Below are positions 1 to 10,310 of a stretch of 24,551 nucleotides of DNA, one piece after another (the first letter of the stretch is position 1; each line of letters opens with the position of its first letter). The stretch comes from Gnomoniopsis sp. IMI 355080 (lineage: Eukaryota; Ascomycota; Sordariomycetes; Diaporthales; Gnomoniaceae): assembly GCA_027946555.1 (NCBI GenBank), contig JAPEVC010000354.1:1-24551 (forward strand), given 5' to 3'. The notes under the pieces were generated by a model, which was not told the DNA's origin, made no database searches, and was given only the letters and a program-made list of their open reading frames with translations. Both the position numbers and the translations under genes were made by a program.

Positions 1-22
1 TCCCCCGGTAGCGACGATTATA

Positions 23-36
23 CCCCCCCCCCCCCC
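23..36. repeat. Poly-C tract (14 C)
   Basis: A run of 14 consecutive C residues lies close to the left edge of the window, followed by AAAAA. Such runs are rare in fungal DNA and prone to length error in assembly. Confidence 0.9.
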
Positions 37-133
37 AAAAAGGACTGACTGAGGCCACTCATCCACCGGGTGATAAGAAGTTGGGTGGGTGGCAACCCTT
101 ATGTTTCCACCGGGGACGCTTGTTCCCAACGGC

Positions 134-143
134 GGGGGGGGGG
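134..143. repeat. Poly-G tract (10 G)
   Basis: Ten consecutive G residues, about 100 bases from the poly-C run. The two could in principle pair with each other. Confidence 0.9.
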
Positions 144-1836
144 CCTAAGTGCGCGGAGTTCGTGCAAGGTAACCTGACACCACAGACTATACCATTTCTT
201 CCCTGGGTTATAATAGGGTTATCCTTCAATGACAGCTCCGCAGATTTCCGAATGGAGTCCACCATAGGCTACCAGGTTTGACGCTGGCAGGACCTCGATT
301 TCAGTACGAATATCGAGCTGAGGAGAATGAAGCAAGTTTTGGAGGAGCTCAGTGACGATACTGGGGAGCCTCCACCCAAGCCTAGTAACTCATCCAAAAT
401 AATCGGATTCTTAATAGAACTCGTTCATCGAGGTACCCTACGGCCGACGATCCGAACAGACGTGGCGATAAAAGCTTCTAATATTATTCGGGTAGAGAAT
501 CAGCAGCAGAATAACGGCCTCGAGCGAAAACCCTCGGAAGACAGAGCTTACAATGAATGAGGATAAGGCACAAAATTTCGGACGTCCCTTATAGGGTTAA
601 AGGCTGGAATGACTCGAAAAAACAGGCTGAGTTGATTCACCACGTATAGGCTTAGGCTTTATAGGCGATAGTCGCTGTGAAGGCTATCGAACCGCTCCTC
701 ACCAATCTCGGTCCAGTAAGAATTGTCTCTTTAAACGAAGCAGGAATCAAGAACATCAACAGGCCCAGGGCAGCGTGCGCATCGCCGTAGTCTGTGGCAA
801 TGGCGTGCGCCTCAACCCCGAGCGGCGCTGGTTTCAGTACCTGGAGCGCGCTATTGATGGATTAGATCGTACGGCGTTAAATTAGAGGCTGAACTGGATT
901 GTTTTGGTGACTCGTCTTCAAGATCAGATTTAGATACTCAGTTGGTTCGTGGAACGTGGCACATGGGTGAAATATGTTCAAAACCAACAGTGTCCCGATT
1001 CCTTGCAATGATTTTGTGAGCTCGAAACATTGGTAATTAGGTACCGTGAAGTACTCAAAATTGAACACACGTTGACTTTTTGACAAGCTCATTGCCCAAA
1101 ACCACTTCGAGATCTCATTGATTGACTGCATAGTCTCAGCACTCGACTACAGTCAACACATCTCCGCCAGTCTGATACTGAGGTGCTTCATCGTGCACCA
1201 TGACTGCTGCCACGTTTGGTGATATGGTCGCCTCTTCAACTTTTGTTGGTTCGTGGGGTCTCAAGGAAAACATGGATCTGGGTATTTATTGCTAGGGCGC
1301 GAGTGAAAGGCCCCTGTGAGTAGGCAGTTGGGACTAGACCCAAGCTGCAGTGCCATCTAAGTACTGTGGAGGGAACTGGGAAGGTAAAGTAAGTATACAG
1401 TATGTTACACTACGGATGTCTCAATCAAGCTCCCCGTGACAAGTCTCTGAAATGCAAGTCGACAGTCTCAAATCTCATACTCTATGCGCTAACATGTCCT
1501 GACCATCAATTGTCCAAAGTACTGAAAGGACAATCATCAATTCATGGAGCATCAGCTGAAGTAGCCCGAGTGGACAATTCCAGAGCACGACGCGGTCGTG
1601 TCGTACTGTATTCGTAACCCTGCTGATGTGGGCAAACTCACGGCGGAACCCGGCTTCATCGAGATGGAGGGGGATACAGCTACCGTTGGTAACCTGCATC
1701 GCGGCCAATCTATCTTAGATTGTCAGACAGTAATCAGTACTAGTAGTTTTCACGTCCGGGTCCATCCCCAAGCTGCCGTTCCCAGAGCTGGGCGCTCAGA
1801 GGACTCTGCCGACGAAAGCTCGTACCTAGGTAGACA

Positions 1837-1846
1837 CCCCCCCCCC
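1837..1846. repeat. Poly-C tract (10 C)
   Basis: Ten consecutive C residues within the gene-poor flank. This is the third long C/G homopolymer in 1.9 kb. Confidence 0.9.
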
Positions 1847-2059
1847 ACCACTGCATTGAGCTTCAAGATAGGTGACGGTCAATAGTTAACTGGAAATCCT
1901 CGAGTGCTCTTCCTACCAGAGAGAGCCAAACTGACACCAAATTTTGGGCAGTCGAAGCTTTAGCAATTCTACTCCTGTTGCACATTAATGCTTCCAACCA
2001 CTTCTTCTAACTCATTATAGATCTTAAGCGTTTCTTCGCACTTAACCTAGATGAAATTA

Positions 2060-2145
2060 AAAAGCGATTATTATAAGTAAATACTATCTTTATTCCTTAT
2101 TGATATCAATTTATTGAATGAAAAGAGGTAGAAAGGATCGCTTTT
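2060..2145. repeat. AT-rich segment with short inverted repeat
   Basis: AAAAGCGAT at 2060-2068 is repeated inverted as ATCGCTTTT at 2137-2145. Between them lies an AT-rich stretch with a perfect 12-base palindrome, ATTGATATCAAT (2099-2110). It could form a cruciform or be a relic of a small inverted-repeat element. No target-site duplication was recognised. Confidence 0.45.
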
Positions 2146-3405
2146 AGGTAGGATTGCAGTCTTTATAGTATGACTAGTGTGCTAGTCGAGCTTCAAATAT
2201 GAATTGAAAGCTAGCAGCGATCACAGCGTCACCACACGAAATCGAGACGCTACTGTTGAGAAAGCCTCAAGACAGGGCTAATACACTTTTAGCTTCCACT
2301 GGCAACAGTACTCCGGTACAGTACAAGTTATGCAATACGAATAACAAACATTGCCCCGAGAGTTCACAGCACTGAGATTGGAGGGAGCCATTCGATTGCC
2401 TTTACGAATGTGTGCTGTATTGTGTCCCTCTATATTGACGTCAACTTGACCTGCCCTGTGTGCTCTCTTCCAGACACCCTTACCATTCATTCATGGCATG
2501 CTAAGACACAAAGCAGGTACAATTTGCGAGACGTCTCAAAAGCAAGACTTTGGCTCGTCTTCACGATGCTTGCAACTTTGGGTCTGGTGGCCCAATCGGT
2601 ATCAAAGCGCCATGAGTAACGGCTCGCCTTTCATCTCAAACATGAGCACTCACAATATTCGTGGCTGAGATCCAGACTTTTGCCCAAGATTCCTTGTAGG
2701 ACAGATCATCGTTGTCTTGTCTTGATCCTCAATTTCACCGTTCACTCTGTGTTACCGTTCCCACCCTTCTACAAGCCTTAAGCTCCCGTGATTGCCACGC
2801 CGTGCCACTTGTCTCGCCATTCTGAAAGGTACCAACAAGTAATGTTCCACCCATTGTATGCCTATACTTGTCGGCGTGACCCTTGTGTGGCATCGTCACA
2901 GGGTAGGTCAAAGTCCGCTCACGGTTAAGTTTCTTGACCACCCTTCGACCAACCATCACACGTAGTAAGGCAAAGTCTCGACTTCGACGAACTTGCCCCG
3001 GTTGAACTTTGATTTCCCACTTTTTATAGGTTCCATATCCCACAAGTGGTTGCGAAAGTCTCCATCCACACGACTCACGGTATGAAACCGTGTGTTTGCT
3101 GTACACTTAGTTACATGCCATCAGGACCGCAACGCGTTCGCATTGCGACATGATCATATGCGATCAGTCCCCCCTAGTCCATGGCAACCTCACTGTCTTA
3201 AATCACCTAGTATGACTCTTGTCTTCCGTCAATTTGGATATTCGCAATCAAACGCTGAGTCCACGTCGTTCTTAGCGGGTTTCTTACGACGCCATCAAAG
3301 CATCCTCTACTCACTAGCCCATCGTGTGGCCTAGTGACCACGGAGACAAGACTCATGAAGCCCGAGACATTGACCACGGCGATCAGTCCAAAGTTCTTTC
3401 ATTAC

Positions 3406-3411
3406 TATAAA
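3406..3411 (+). promoter_or_regulatory. Probable TATA box of the cell-wall protein gene
   Basis: TATAAA lies about 165 bases upstream of the chosen ATG at 3576 and is followed by a pyrimidine-rich stretch (about 3430-3560). That arrangement is typical of a fungal core promoter and transcription start region. Assigned by position only. Confidence 0.45.
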
Positions 3412-3575
3412 GCAGGGTTGATCGTCGGCAAACCTCCAATTCTTCCTTCTCGATGGTTGTGGTATGGCCTAACTTGTGTCTCTCATTGCCGTCCATTGTC
3501 TCTTTCTTTGCCCTCGCCCACTGAAATCTATCCTGTCACTCACTTCTCCGCTTGTTGCGCTTCCAAACAGCGGTC

Positions 3576-6500
3576 ATGGGATTTGGTCGACTCGCTAATC
3601 TGGCTTCGGCCAGTCTGGCGACCTTGTCCATGGCTGAGGATCTTCTCTTCTATAATGACATGCTCTATAACGAATACACCCAGGCAACTACGGTGCTGGG
3701 ATTCACAGGTATGGTGACTACCTGCCTATCCTGGCTGGACATTCTGCTGATGCACCTTCGTCAATAGCCAAGGTTGCCACCCCTGACGAATGGAATAGCT
3801 ATACCACCGAGCAGTTCTCGGAATATAAGGCCATCATCATCCCTGATCCCGATTGTGGTTCCGTAGATGACATCGCCTTCCTGGATGCGACCAAAGACGC
3901 ATGGAGTCCCGCCATTGAAGGGAACATCATTCTCATTGGTACCGACCCTGGGTATCATTCATCGAGCCAACCCGGAGCCATCACGCTCATAGATGATGGC
4001 GTCCAATTCGCAGCATCTGGAAACGGCACGGGTCTATACTTTGCCTTGTCGTGTTACTACGACGCGGTGGACTCTGCGGTTGTTGACTCACTCTCTATTT
4101 TCGGCACCATCACTGTGCGCGGCAACCTGGCTTGTTATAATGATGCCCATCTGGTGGCTGACTCAACTGCACTCGGACAACTTGACGACGCCGCTCTTAG
4201 CGACTGGTCGTGCAGTGTCCACGAGGTCTTTACCAGCTACCCAACAACTGGCCTTTACGGCTTCGAGCCGCTTGCCATCGCCGAGGGTGCTACCGGAGAC
4301 GGCCTCAAGGACTTTGCCGACGGGTCCAGTGGCATCCCTTACATCATTGTTAAAGGTGCCACTCCAGCTGGTTGCGGTGACGGCGTCTGGGACCCAAGTC
4401 TAGAAGAGGAATGCGACGAGGGTGACCTTAACGGAACTCCGGAGAGCAATTGCTCCTCCTCCTGCAAGTGTCTTACTGGTTCAGTCACTCCGGGCGTTTG
4501 TCGAGACGCTACAAATACTACGACGCCGTCATCACCGACTACCTTGGGTAGTACACCGACAAATTCCAGGTAAGTGTTCCGGTGGCCGAAAGGCAAGAGG
4601 GCTGAACAAGCCACTCATTTAGTGTAGCTCTTCTTATCCGGTATCTACTATGTCTTCCGTCTACAGCAACACTAGGTAGGTCAACATGGAGACTTGATAT
4701 GCATTCGGAGGCATTGGAACTGACCAGTTCTAGCACGCCCTTGACATTGCCAACAAGCGAGGTTTCGACTCCGTATCCGATTTCCAACACCAGGTGAGAC
4801 CGCCTCCAAATCCTTCTTCCAAGTTCCTAGGGCTGACCTTCCAAGTAGCAGCATCATTCCTCCATCGTCGGCTACGCCGTCATTCACTCGGACAGATGCA
4901 AGGTGGGTGTATCAGGTGATTCCAGCATATTCAACGTCGCTCACAGTCCTACAGCTCGGCATCTCTGTCTGCGTCCTCATCCCCGTACCCTGAATCGTCT
5001 CTATCAGCCATGTCAATGGGAACAAGCGCGACATCCCCAAGTGGTGCGAGTACCGAAAGGTAAGCAACTTCCCCCACAGTTTGTGGTTCTGCGATACAAA
5101 TTTGACACAGGTGCAGCCTGGCACCAAAGGTCTCGACGGGCTTTGCTTCCATGGGTCCTGGTAGCTCGATGTTAGTGACATTTTCTGCAGATGTACAGTC
5201 GAGGGACTAATAACCTCTTCCAGTGCAACACCCTCGACCGTCACGCCGGGCTCTAGTGCAAATGTTTCCGTCGGTCTTCCGTCGACTGCGCCAAGGTCTT
5301 CAACCACATTGTCCTCCTTTGCTTCTGGAAACTCAAGGTATGGACTTCGATCCTTCACCAGTGACCATAGAGCTGCACTAAAGGTCATTCATTAGTAGCG
5401 CATTCCCTTCGGAGACATCACCGACCCCAGGAAGCTCGAGGTGAGAAGTTCTGCCCCATCTATCCTGCATAGGATCCTGACCGTGAACCAGTCCAATGTC
5501 ATCGGGGTCCGCCTCGATTACGTATCCTGATTCCTCCTTACCTTCTAGCCTGACCAGGAGCATCAGTGAGTCCACTCTGGTGGGCTCTAGGTACGTTCAT
5601 CCTGGACTCGCAGGACTTCCTTTTCAGGACTGATTTCATCAAAAGCATCGGCTCTACGGACGTGCCCACGTCTAGTCTTTCTACAAGACCCAGTCCATCA
5701 TCCACCGACATAAAAAGTACTACCCAAGTTATAAATGGAACCGTTCCTGGTAGCTCGACCCCATCGTCTGCGCCGTACACAAACTCAAGGTAGGTTAACC
5801 CCAAGTGCGGTGTGAGATTCAAATTGCCTGCGACTCCGGGGTCACACGACTAACCTGTCAGTGGTCCCACGGAGACTATCAGCACAGCGAAAATCAGCGG
5901 AACTGCTGGCTCATCGCCCACCTCAGCCCCAGTCTCCGAAAGCTCAAGGTAAGGACTCATAGACATTCTCGAACAGAATCGGCTACGTGCTGAATCCTTT
6001 CGCAGCGTTGAGGTGACGCCCTCTCCCTCTTTGCCAGGCTCAGGCTCCAGCTCCAGCTTCAGCCCGTTGATTACAGGGCCGTCTACCTTGTTGTCAGTAA
6101 ACTTGAGTTCTCTCCCAACACCGTCGGTCTCCAGCCCTGGCTTCTCTGTTGGGTCTTCCAGGACATCTGAGACCACCACTGGTGTCGGCCCCACTCCACT
6201 TCCTGCGAGCAATGGCACTATCACTGGGGGGGCATCCTCGTCTGGATCGCCCACGACATCGCCTATTGCTTCATCTACAGGACTGCTTCATTCAAGTGCC
6301 AATGCCAGCTCAAGCGCCGGATTGACTGCCTCGTCGCCGTTAGTTCCATTTACGTTCCCCTCGCCTTCGGCCAACAGCTCAACTTCTAATATACTCCCAA
6401 CTGGCTCGACTACGATCACGAGTAGTTATACGACTGTCATAGCCACCAATCTATCCACGTCACAGATCACGGACTTGACAACCACAGGTGTCACTTCGAT

Positions 6501-8979
6501 CACTTACCCTCTGTCTTCGACATCGACTATTTTGGTTTCATCGTTCTCAAAGCATACAATATCGTCGTCGTCGGTTTCGTCCAGCGTTCCGTCTTCAGGC
6601 CTAGCTTCATCCAGTATACCATCCTCAAGCGGCCCGTCGTGGAATTCTTCATCAGCAGAGCCTTCGACAAGTCCAATCTCCAGCGCGCCTGAATCAAGCC
6701 CAGCGTCCACAGAAGCGCCGTCTTCTCCTTACCCCGTATCAAACTTGCCTTCCTCGGGTCTGCCTTCCTCAGGCTTGCAATCTTCAAGTGGCATCTGGAA
6801 CTCTACGTCCTTGACAGCCCTGTCATCGAGCGCCACTCCGTCATTCCCTGTGACAAGCGGGCCACCTTTGTCAAGCACTTCCACATCGGGTCCGTTGTCA
6901 GCAACTTCATCAAACCTGGCCAGCTCAGGCTTCCCATTGTCGACTCCTCTCTCGAGTGCCGCCTCGAGGAATTCCCTTTTCTCCGAGACCCTTCCAATGA
7001 GCTCGGCTCCCTCAGGAACGGTATCATCGGGTTCCTCGTCCGGCGTATCCGACACCATTCCTGCCACATCGGGAGGACAATCTTCGGGCATCTATTCTGC
7101 GAATGGATCTGGGCCTTCTGCACCTTCGTCATCTGGACCGCTTAATTCCTTGACCACTCGACCCCCTACTACGTTTACTAGCAGCCATGTCACCACTATA
7201 GCTACTAATGAGTCGACGACCCAGGTAACGAAACTCACGACCACAATGGCTACGATCGTTACGGTATCCTCGTCTAGCGCGTTGCCTGTGAATGCTTCGG
7301 GAGCGCCCACTAGTCCCACAACGCCTCCATCTTCTCTGCCCAATTCCACAGGTCCTACTGGCTCGGGATCTCCAGGTTGGACGAGTAGCGGAGTTCTGCC
7401 ATCAAGTGCTTCCCCTGACACTTCGAGTCTTGCAGCGCCCTCACAACTTTCATCGTTGCCTTCTGGGCCAACTAATCCCGCTGCGTCAAGCTCTGAAGTC
7501 TCGACATCGCGGATCAACGCAAGTGAGCCATCCGCCAGCGCCTCCTATCCTATCAACAGCTTACCTACATCTTCCGGGCCCAGTGCAGCCCCGGCAAGCA
7601 GCAGCGGCTATCCGGCTTCTTACCCGTCTCCTGTCACAGGCCCATCGAGTACAGCACCCGAGTCATCACCTCCAGCTGTGACTTCTCCAAGCCTGCTGAC
7701 CCCGACCCCTTATGGAATACCAGACACCGAACAAACGTCAGTACCTTCGAACGGCTCGTCATCGTCCCCGACTGGCGAGCCTAGCAACAGCATAGTCGGC
7801 CCATCAGACCTACCTACGGCAAGCGGTCCGAGTGTCGTTTCCTCTACTTCACCTGTGACCGGCAATAGCGGTAGCTCAGCATCATCTTCAGGATCACCTT
7901 CTATATCTGGAATTCCGTCAGGAGGGCCGTTGCCCAGTGGTTCTGCATACCCTGCAAGCAGCTTGGAGCCGTCTGGGCCCAGTAACACGACTTCAGGCCC
8001 TTTTTCGTCGTCTGCTAGCGCAGGGTACGCCGTGACGTCGCCTGGAACCGTCATCATACCCTCGAGCACCTTTTCTACGAGCACGGTCTCCTCTGGCGCT
8101 GGCGGAAATGGTGGATACAGCTACCCAGCCTCATACCCTTATGGAGACTTGAGCTCACCCGCACCCGACAGTCTTCCTACAGATAGTGCATGTGACAACT
8201 GGGTTGGTGTAGAGGTCATCATCCTGGTTGATGAGTTTGAGATTTGCCCTGATGGAGAGACGAGTAAGTGAACGCGCATGCTCCTCGTGAGATGCAACAT
8301 GCTAATGGACGATGCAGTTACAACCACATCTACCCAGACGTATGATATCATGACACGATCCATCTGCGCGACTTCAGTGTCCAGTCTCCCATGTTATGTC
8401 TGCGCCTTTGGGCTACCCACAGCAGCAGATTTAGTCACGGTAACAGTTGTATGTTCCTGTCCTCGCTTGTCCGGCCACTCTGCTTTTCATGCTTACCCTG
8501 TCCCACAGACCTCCAACGTTGCCAGACCGGACCCGGAGCCCACCCTCGCCGTGCAACAATGCGCCACCTGCGAGCGTGCTGTAGTAAGAATGGCAGTGGA
8601 AGGCCACACCCCAGGCACTGAATGTTTGGGTTGCGTATCTTCCACCTCTGATTACCTTTCCACGGCGATGCTGACGCTGTCCGACGTCGAAACCATTTCT
8701 CTCGGCAGTTACTCGCTCGGCAGCTACCCTGCGGCCTCGACTTCGACTGGGATCGCAGCTTCGACCGGTTATGAGGCCAGCAATGGCCCAGAGTCTGTGC
8801 CGGGGCCCATCATTACGCCTACGCCGTTCGCATCAGCACCAGAACCCTCCAGCAACACGCTATACAGTCCACCACCTACGAACTCGACATATGTCACTGC
8901 GGGCTCGGCACGGAGTGAGGCTGGTGCTGCGGTGTTTGGATTCGTCACCTTGGTGATGATGGCTATGCTGGCCCAGTAG
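3576..8979 (+). CDS. GPI-anchored Ser/Thr-rich cell-wall protein, 15 exons
   Basis: Inferred exons: 3576-3708, 3768-4569, 4628-4675, 4734-4793, 4849-4902, 4955-5059, 5117-5170, 5224-5337, 5396-5440, 5492-5590, 5646-5789, 5862-5948, 6006-8263, 8318-8448, 8509-8979. They total 4605 bases in one frame, 1534 residues. Residues 1-20 look like a signal peptide. The head domain (to about 245) begins LLFYND and includes a PDPDCGS segment and an LSCYYD segment. A Cys-rich module follows (about 246-289, CGDG...EECDEG...CSSSCKC), similar to the Cys-rich repeats of DUF4215 type. A 270-residue S/T/P stalk is built from ten small symmetric exons, then a 750-residue mucin-like region. A second cluster of nine Cys follows, and the C-terminus has a small-residue GSARSEAG site plus a hydrophobic tail, as in GPI signals. 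I know the head from fungal secreted proteins of unknown function. The role is probably cell-wall structure or adhesion. Exact splice sites need transcript support. Confidence 0.85.
6411..7266 (+). repeat. Diverged internal duplication in the mucin-like exon
   Basis: Two copies of a roughly 30-residue Thr-rich unit occur at about 6411-6502 and 7171-7266. Both read S-x-x-T-T/V-I-A-T-N-x-S-T-x-Q-I/V-T-x-L-T-T-T. They are embedded in unrelated low-complexity S/P/G sequence, so the match exceeds what composition alone would give. Shorter YPAS repeats occur near the end of the same exon. Confidence 0.65.
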
Positions 8980-9858
8980 ATTTCTTCGAGGAAGGTTGCG
9001 GCTCCGGCCAAACAATTCTCACTTTAACACCTCTATGGACACCGGGCCCCTTCAACGGTCGACTGAGCATTCCCGTACGAGTCTCCGAACGACTATCATT
9101 TGGATCCAGTGTCCTCGTAATTGTCCATCATTTCGAGCAAGGCGGAGCTTCTGTAAGAAGAAGAAAAAAAACAGGAAGGTGGCAAGCATAGTTGTCAGGG
9201 TTTCATTTCACATCTCGAGAGAGTAGGGAGGCTTGTCTGTATTAATTACGTGTCTACCCCAATTAACAACGATTTCCTTGCACTTTGATCGTCCCAGGAA
9301 GCCCCTCCAAATTCAAGTTCGCCCAGAGAAACATATCGTCAGCATCGATAAAACCTACGATAGTGTTCGCTGTTCGGTGATCACGTCACTGTCCTGTCCT
9401 ATGATTATTGGGGAGAGGTTTCTCGAGCTCACGACCAGGTACATCGCCGCGAGACTCGTACTTCGAGATCAAAATATGAAATAAGGGCGATGCCTCGATC
9501 GGCTTGCTGCGAAGATCTCTACATGCCGGCTTTTGGCAGGTTCCACAGAAACAGCGGAATCGAAGGAATTGGTTCTATACATTGTTGCTCAATACTATGG
9601 TACCCGAATAGGATGTTGGGCTCTATGATTTATGTTCACCATGAGGTAATCCAAGACCCATATACGGAGTGGTACCACTATTTGCTTCCGAGTATTCAGG
9701 TATGATTCAAAGGGCTTGGGTATCAGAGGGGTTCCATCGACGTCAATAGGTCCGAGAGAACCCGATGAGGGCGCCCTGACTTCCAAGGTACAGGCTGATG
9801 TTGCATCTGCTTGCTTAGCCAATTGGCACTACCACATTTAGACTTTCGTCAGCACTAC
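8980..9858. other. Intergenic region between the cell-wall gene and thi4
   Basis: About 880 bases with no recognised gene. It should contain the 3' untranslated region of the cell-wall gene and distal upstream sequence of thi4. Short open frames exist (for example 9490-9705 on +), but none resembles a known protein. Confidence 0.6.
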
Positions 9859-9880
9859 TGTGTCCGTAAACGGAGGACCA
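9859..9880. promoter_or_regulatory. Direct repeat copy 1, contains CCG-N4-CGG
   Basis: This is the first copy of an exact 22-base direct repeat upstream of thi4. Its core TCCGTAAACGGA holds CCG and CGG half sites four bases apart, a layout used by Zn(II)2Cys6 binuclear-cluster transcription factors. The copy lies about 180-200 bases upstream of the TATA box. The regulator is not identified. Confidence 0.5.
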
Positions 9881-9982
9881 TTGCTTGGAACATCTTGAGT
9901 GTCTCATAAGTGGTGACGACGTTTAGGTGTATGTGGACAGCCTCTTTTCCCCGCTCTGATATCCGAGGATCATCAGAACTAA

Positions 9983-10004
9983 TGTGTCCGTAAACGGAGG
10001 ACCA
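9983..10004. promoter_or_regulatory. Direct repeat copy 2, contains CCG-N4-CGG
   Basis: Second exact copy of the 22-base repeat, 124 bases after the first and about 55 bases upstream of the TATA box. The flanks of both copies are also related: a CAG-x-ACTA-like sequence precedes them and a TTGGA-like sequence follows. This suggests a duplicated promoter module. Confidence 0.5.
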
Positions 10005-10058
10005 CAACTTTGGACCACCCTCACCGATGATCCCTGACAATGACACGGTCTCGGTGTT

Positions 10059-10066
10059 TATATAAA
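10059..10066 (+). promoter_or_regulatory. TATA box of thi4
   Basis: TATATAAA followed by a pyrimidine-rich stretch (10070-10140). It lies about 120 bases upstream of the first predicted 5' leader intron, so transcription probably starts around 10090-10150. Confidence 0.65.
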
Positions 10067-10185
10067 GAAGCTTTTCCCTCCCCGCTCTACTACTCCATGA
10101 TTTCCATGTTCATCCCGATTTTCCAAATACTCCATCACTACTGAGATATTTCAGAAGATTTTGCAGAGCGCGCCCTCTATTCAAG

Positions 10186-10272
10186 GTGAGAGAGCGACTG
10201 CTTACTGCGCTTGGTTTTTGCTCGAAGTTCCCTCGCTCGCAAATTGTCCTGATATGTACTAACACTCGACAG
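10186..10272 (+). other. Predicted first intron in the thi4 5' leader
   Basis: Donor GTGAGA follows CAAG. A perfect fungal branch point TACTAAC lies near 10258-10264, and the acceptor ACAG ends at 10272. Length is 87 bases. It lies wholly upstream of the riboswitch, so splicing here should be constitutive. Confidence 0.7.
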
Positions 10273-10310
10273 ACGACCTGCCACAATTTGGTATTTTACG
10301 CCCTCCAAGC

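Larger units (their letters stand above)
1..3400. other. Gene-poor left flank, no recognisable gene
   Basis: No open frame here resembles a protein family I know, and none has a convincing fungal splice pattern. Stops are frequent in all frames and base composition is mixed, with an AT-rich part around 2040-2200 and a GC-richer patch around 765-860. There are several homopolymer C/G runs and scattered short open frames (for example 327-560 on + and 2735-3106 on -). No tRNA, rRNA, terminal repeats or transposase motifs were seen. It may be a decayed repeat or ordinary intergenic DNA upstream of the cell-wall gene. That it lacks a gene is an inference from reading alone. Confidence 0.5.

Noticed and set aside
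200..600. TAGGGTTA-like strings near 212 and 594, possible telomere repeat
   Set aside because: Only isolated single copies, no tandem array, so not telomeric.
941..1256. 12-base repeat GTTGGTTCGTGG at 941-952 and 1245-1256
   Set aside because: The flanks are unrelated and there are only two copies; too weak to call an element.
6504..8084. Several minus-strand open frames of 68-141 codons opposite the large S/T-rich exon
   Set aside because: They are shadows of low-complexity Ser/Thr/Pro codons, which rarely give stops on the opposite strand. The products are acidic repeats with no family resemblance.
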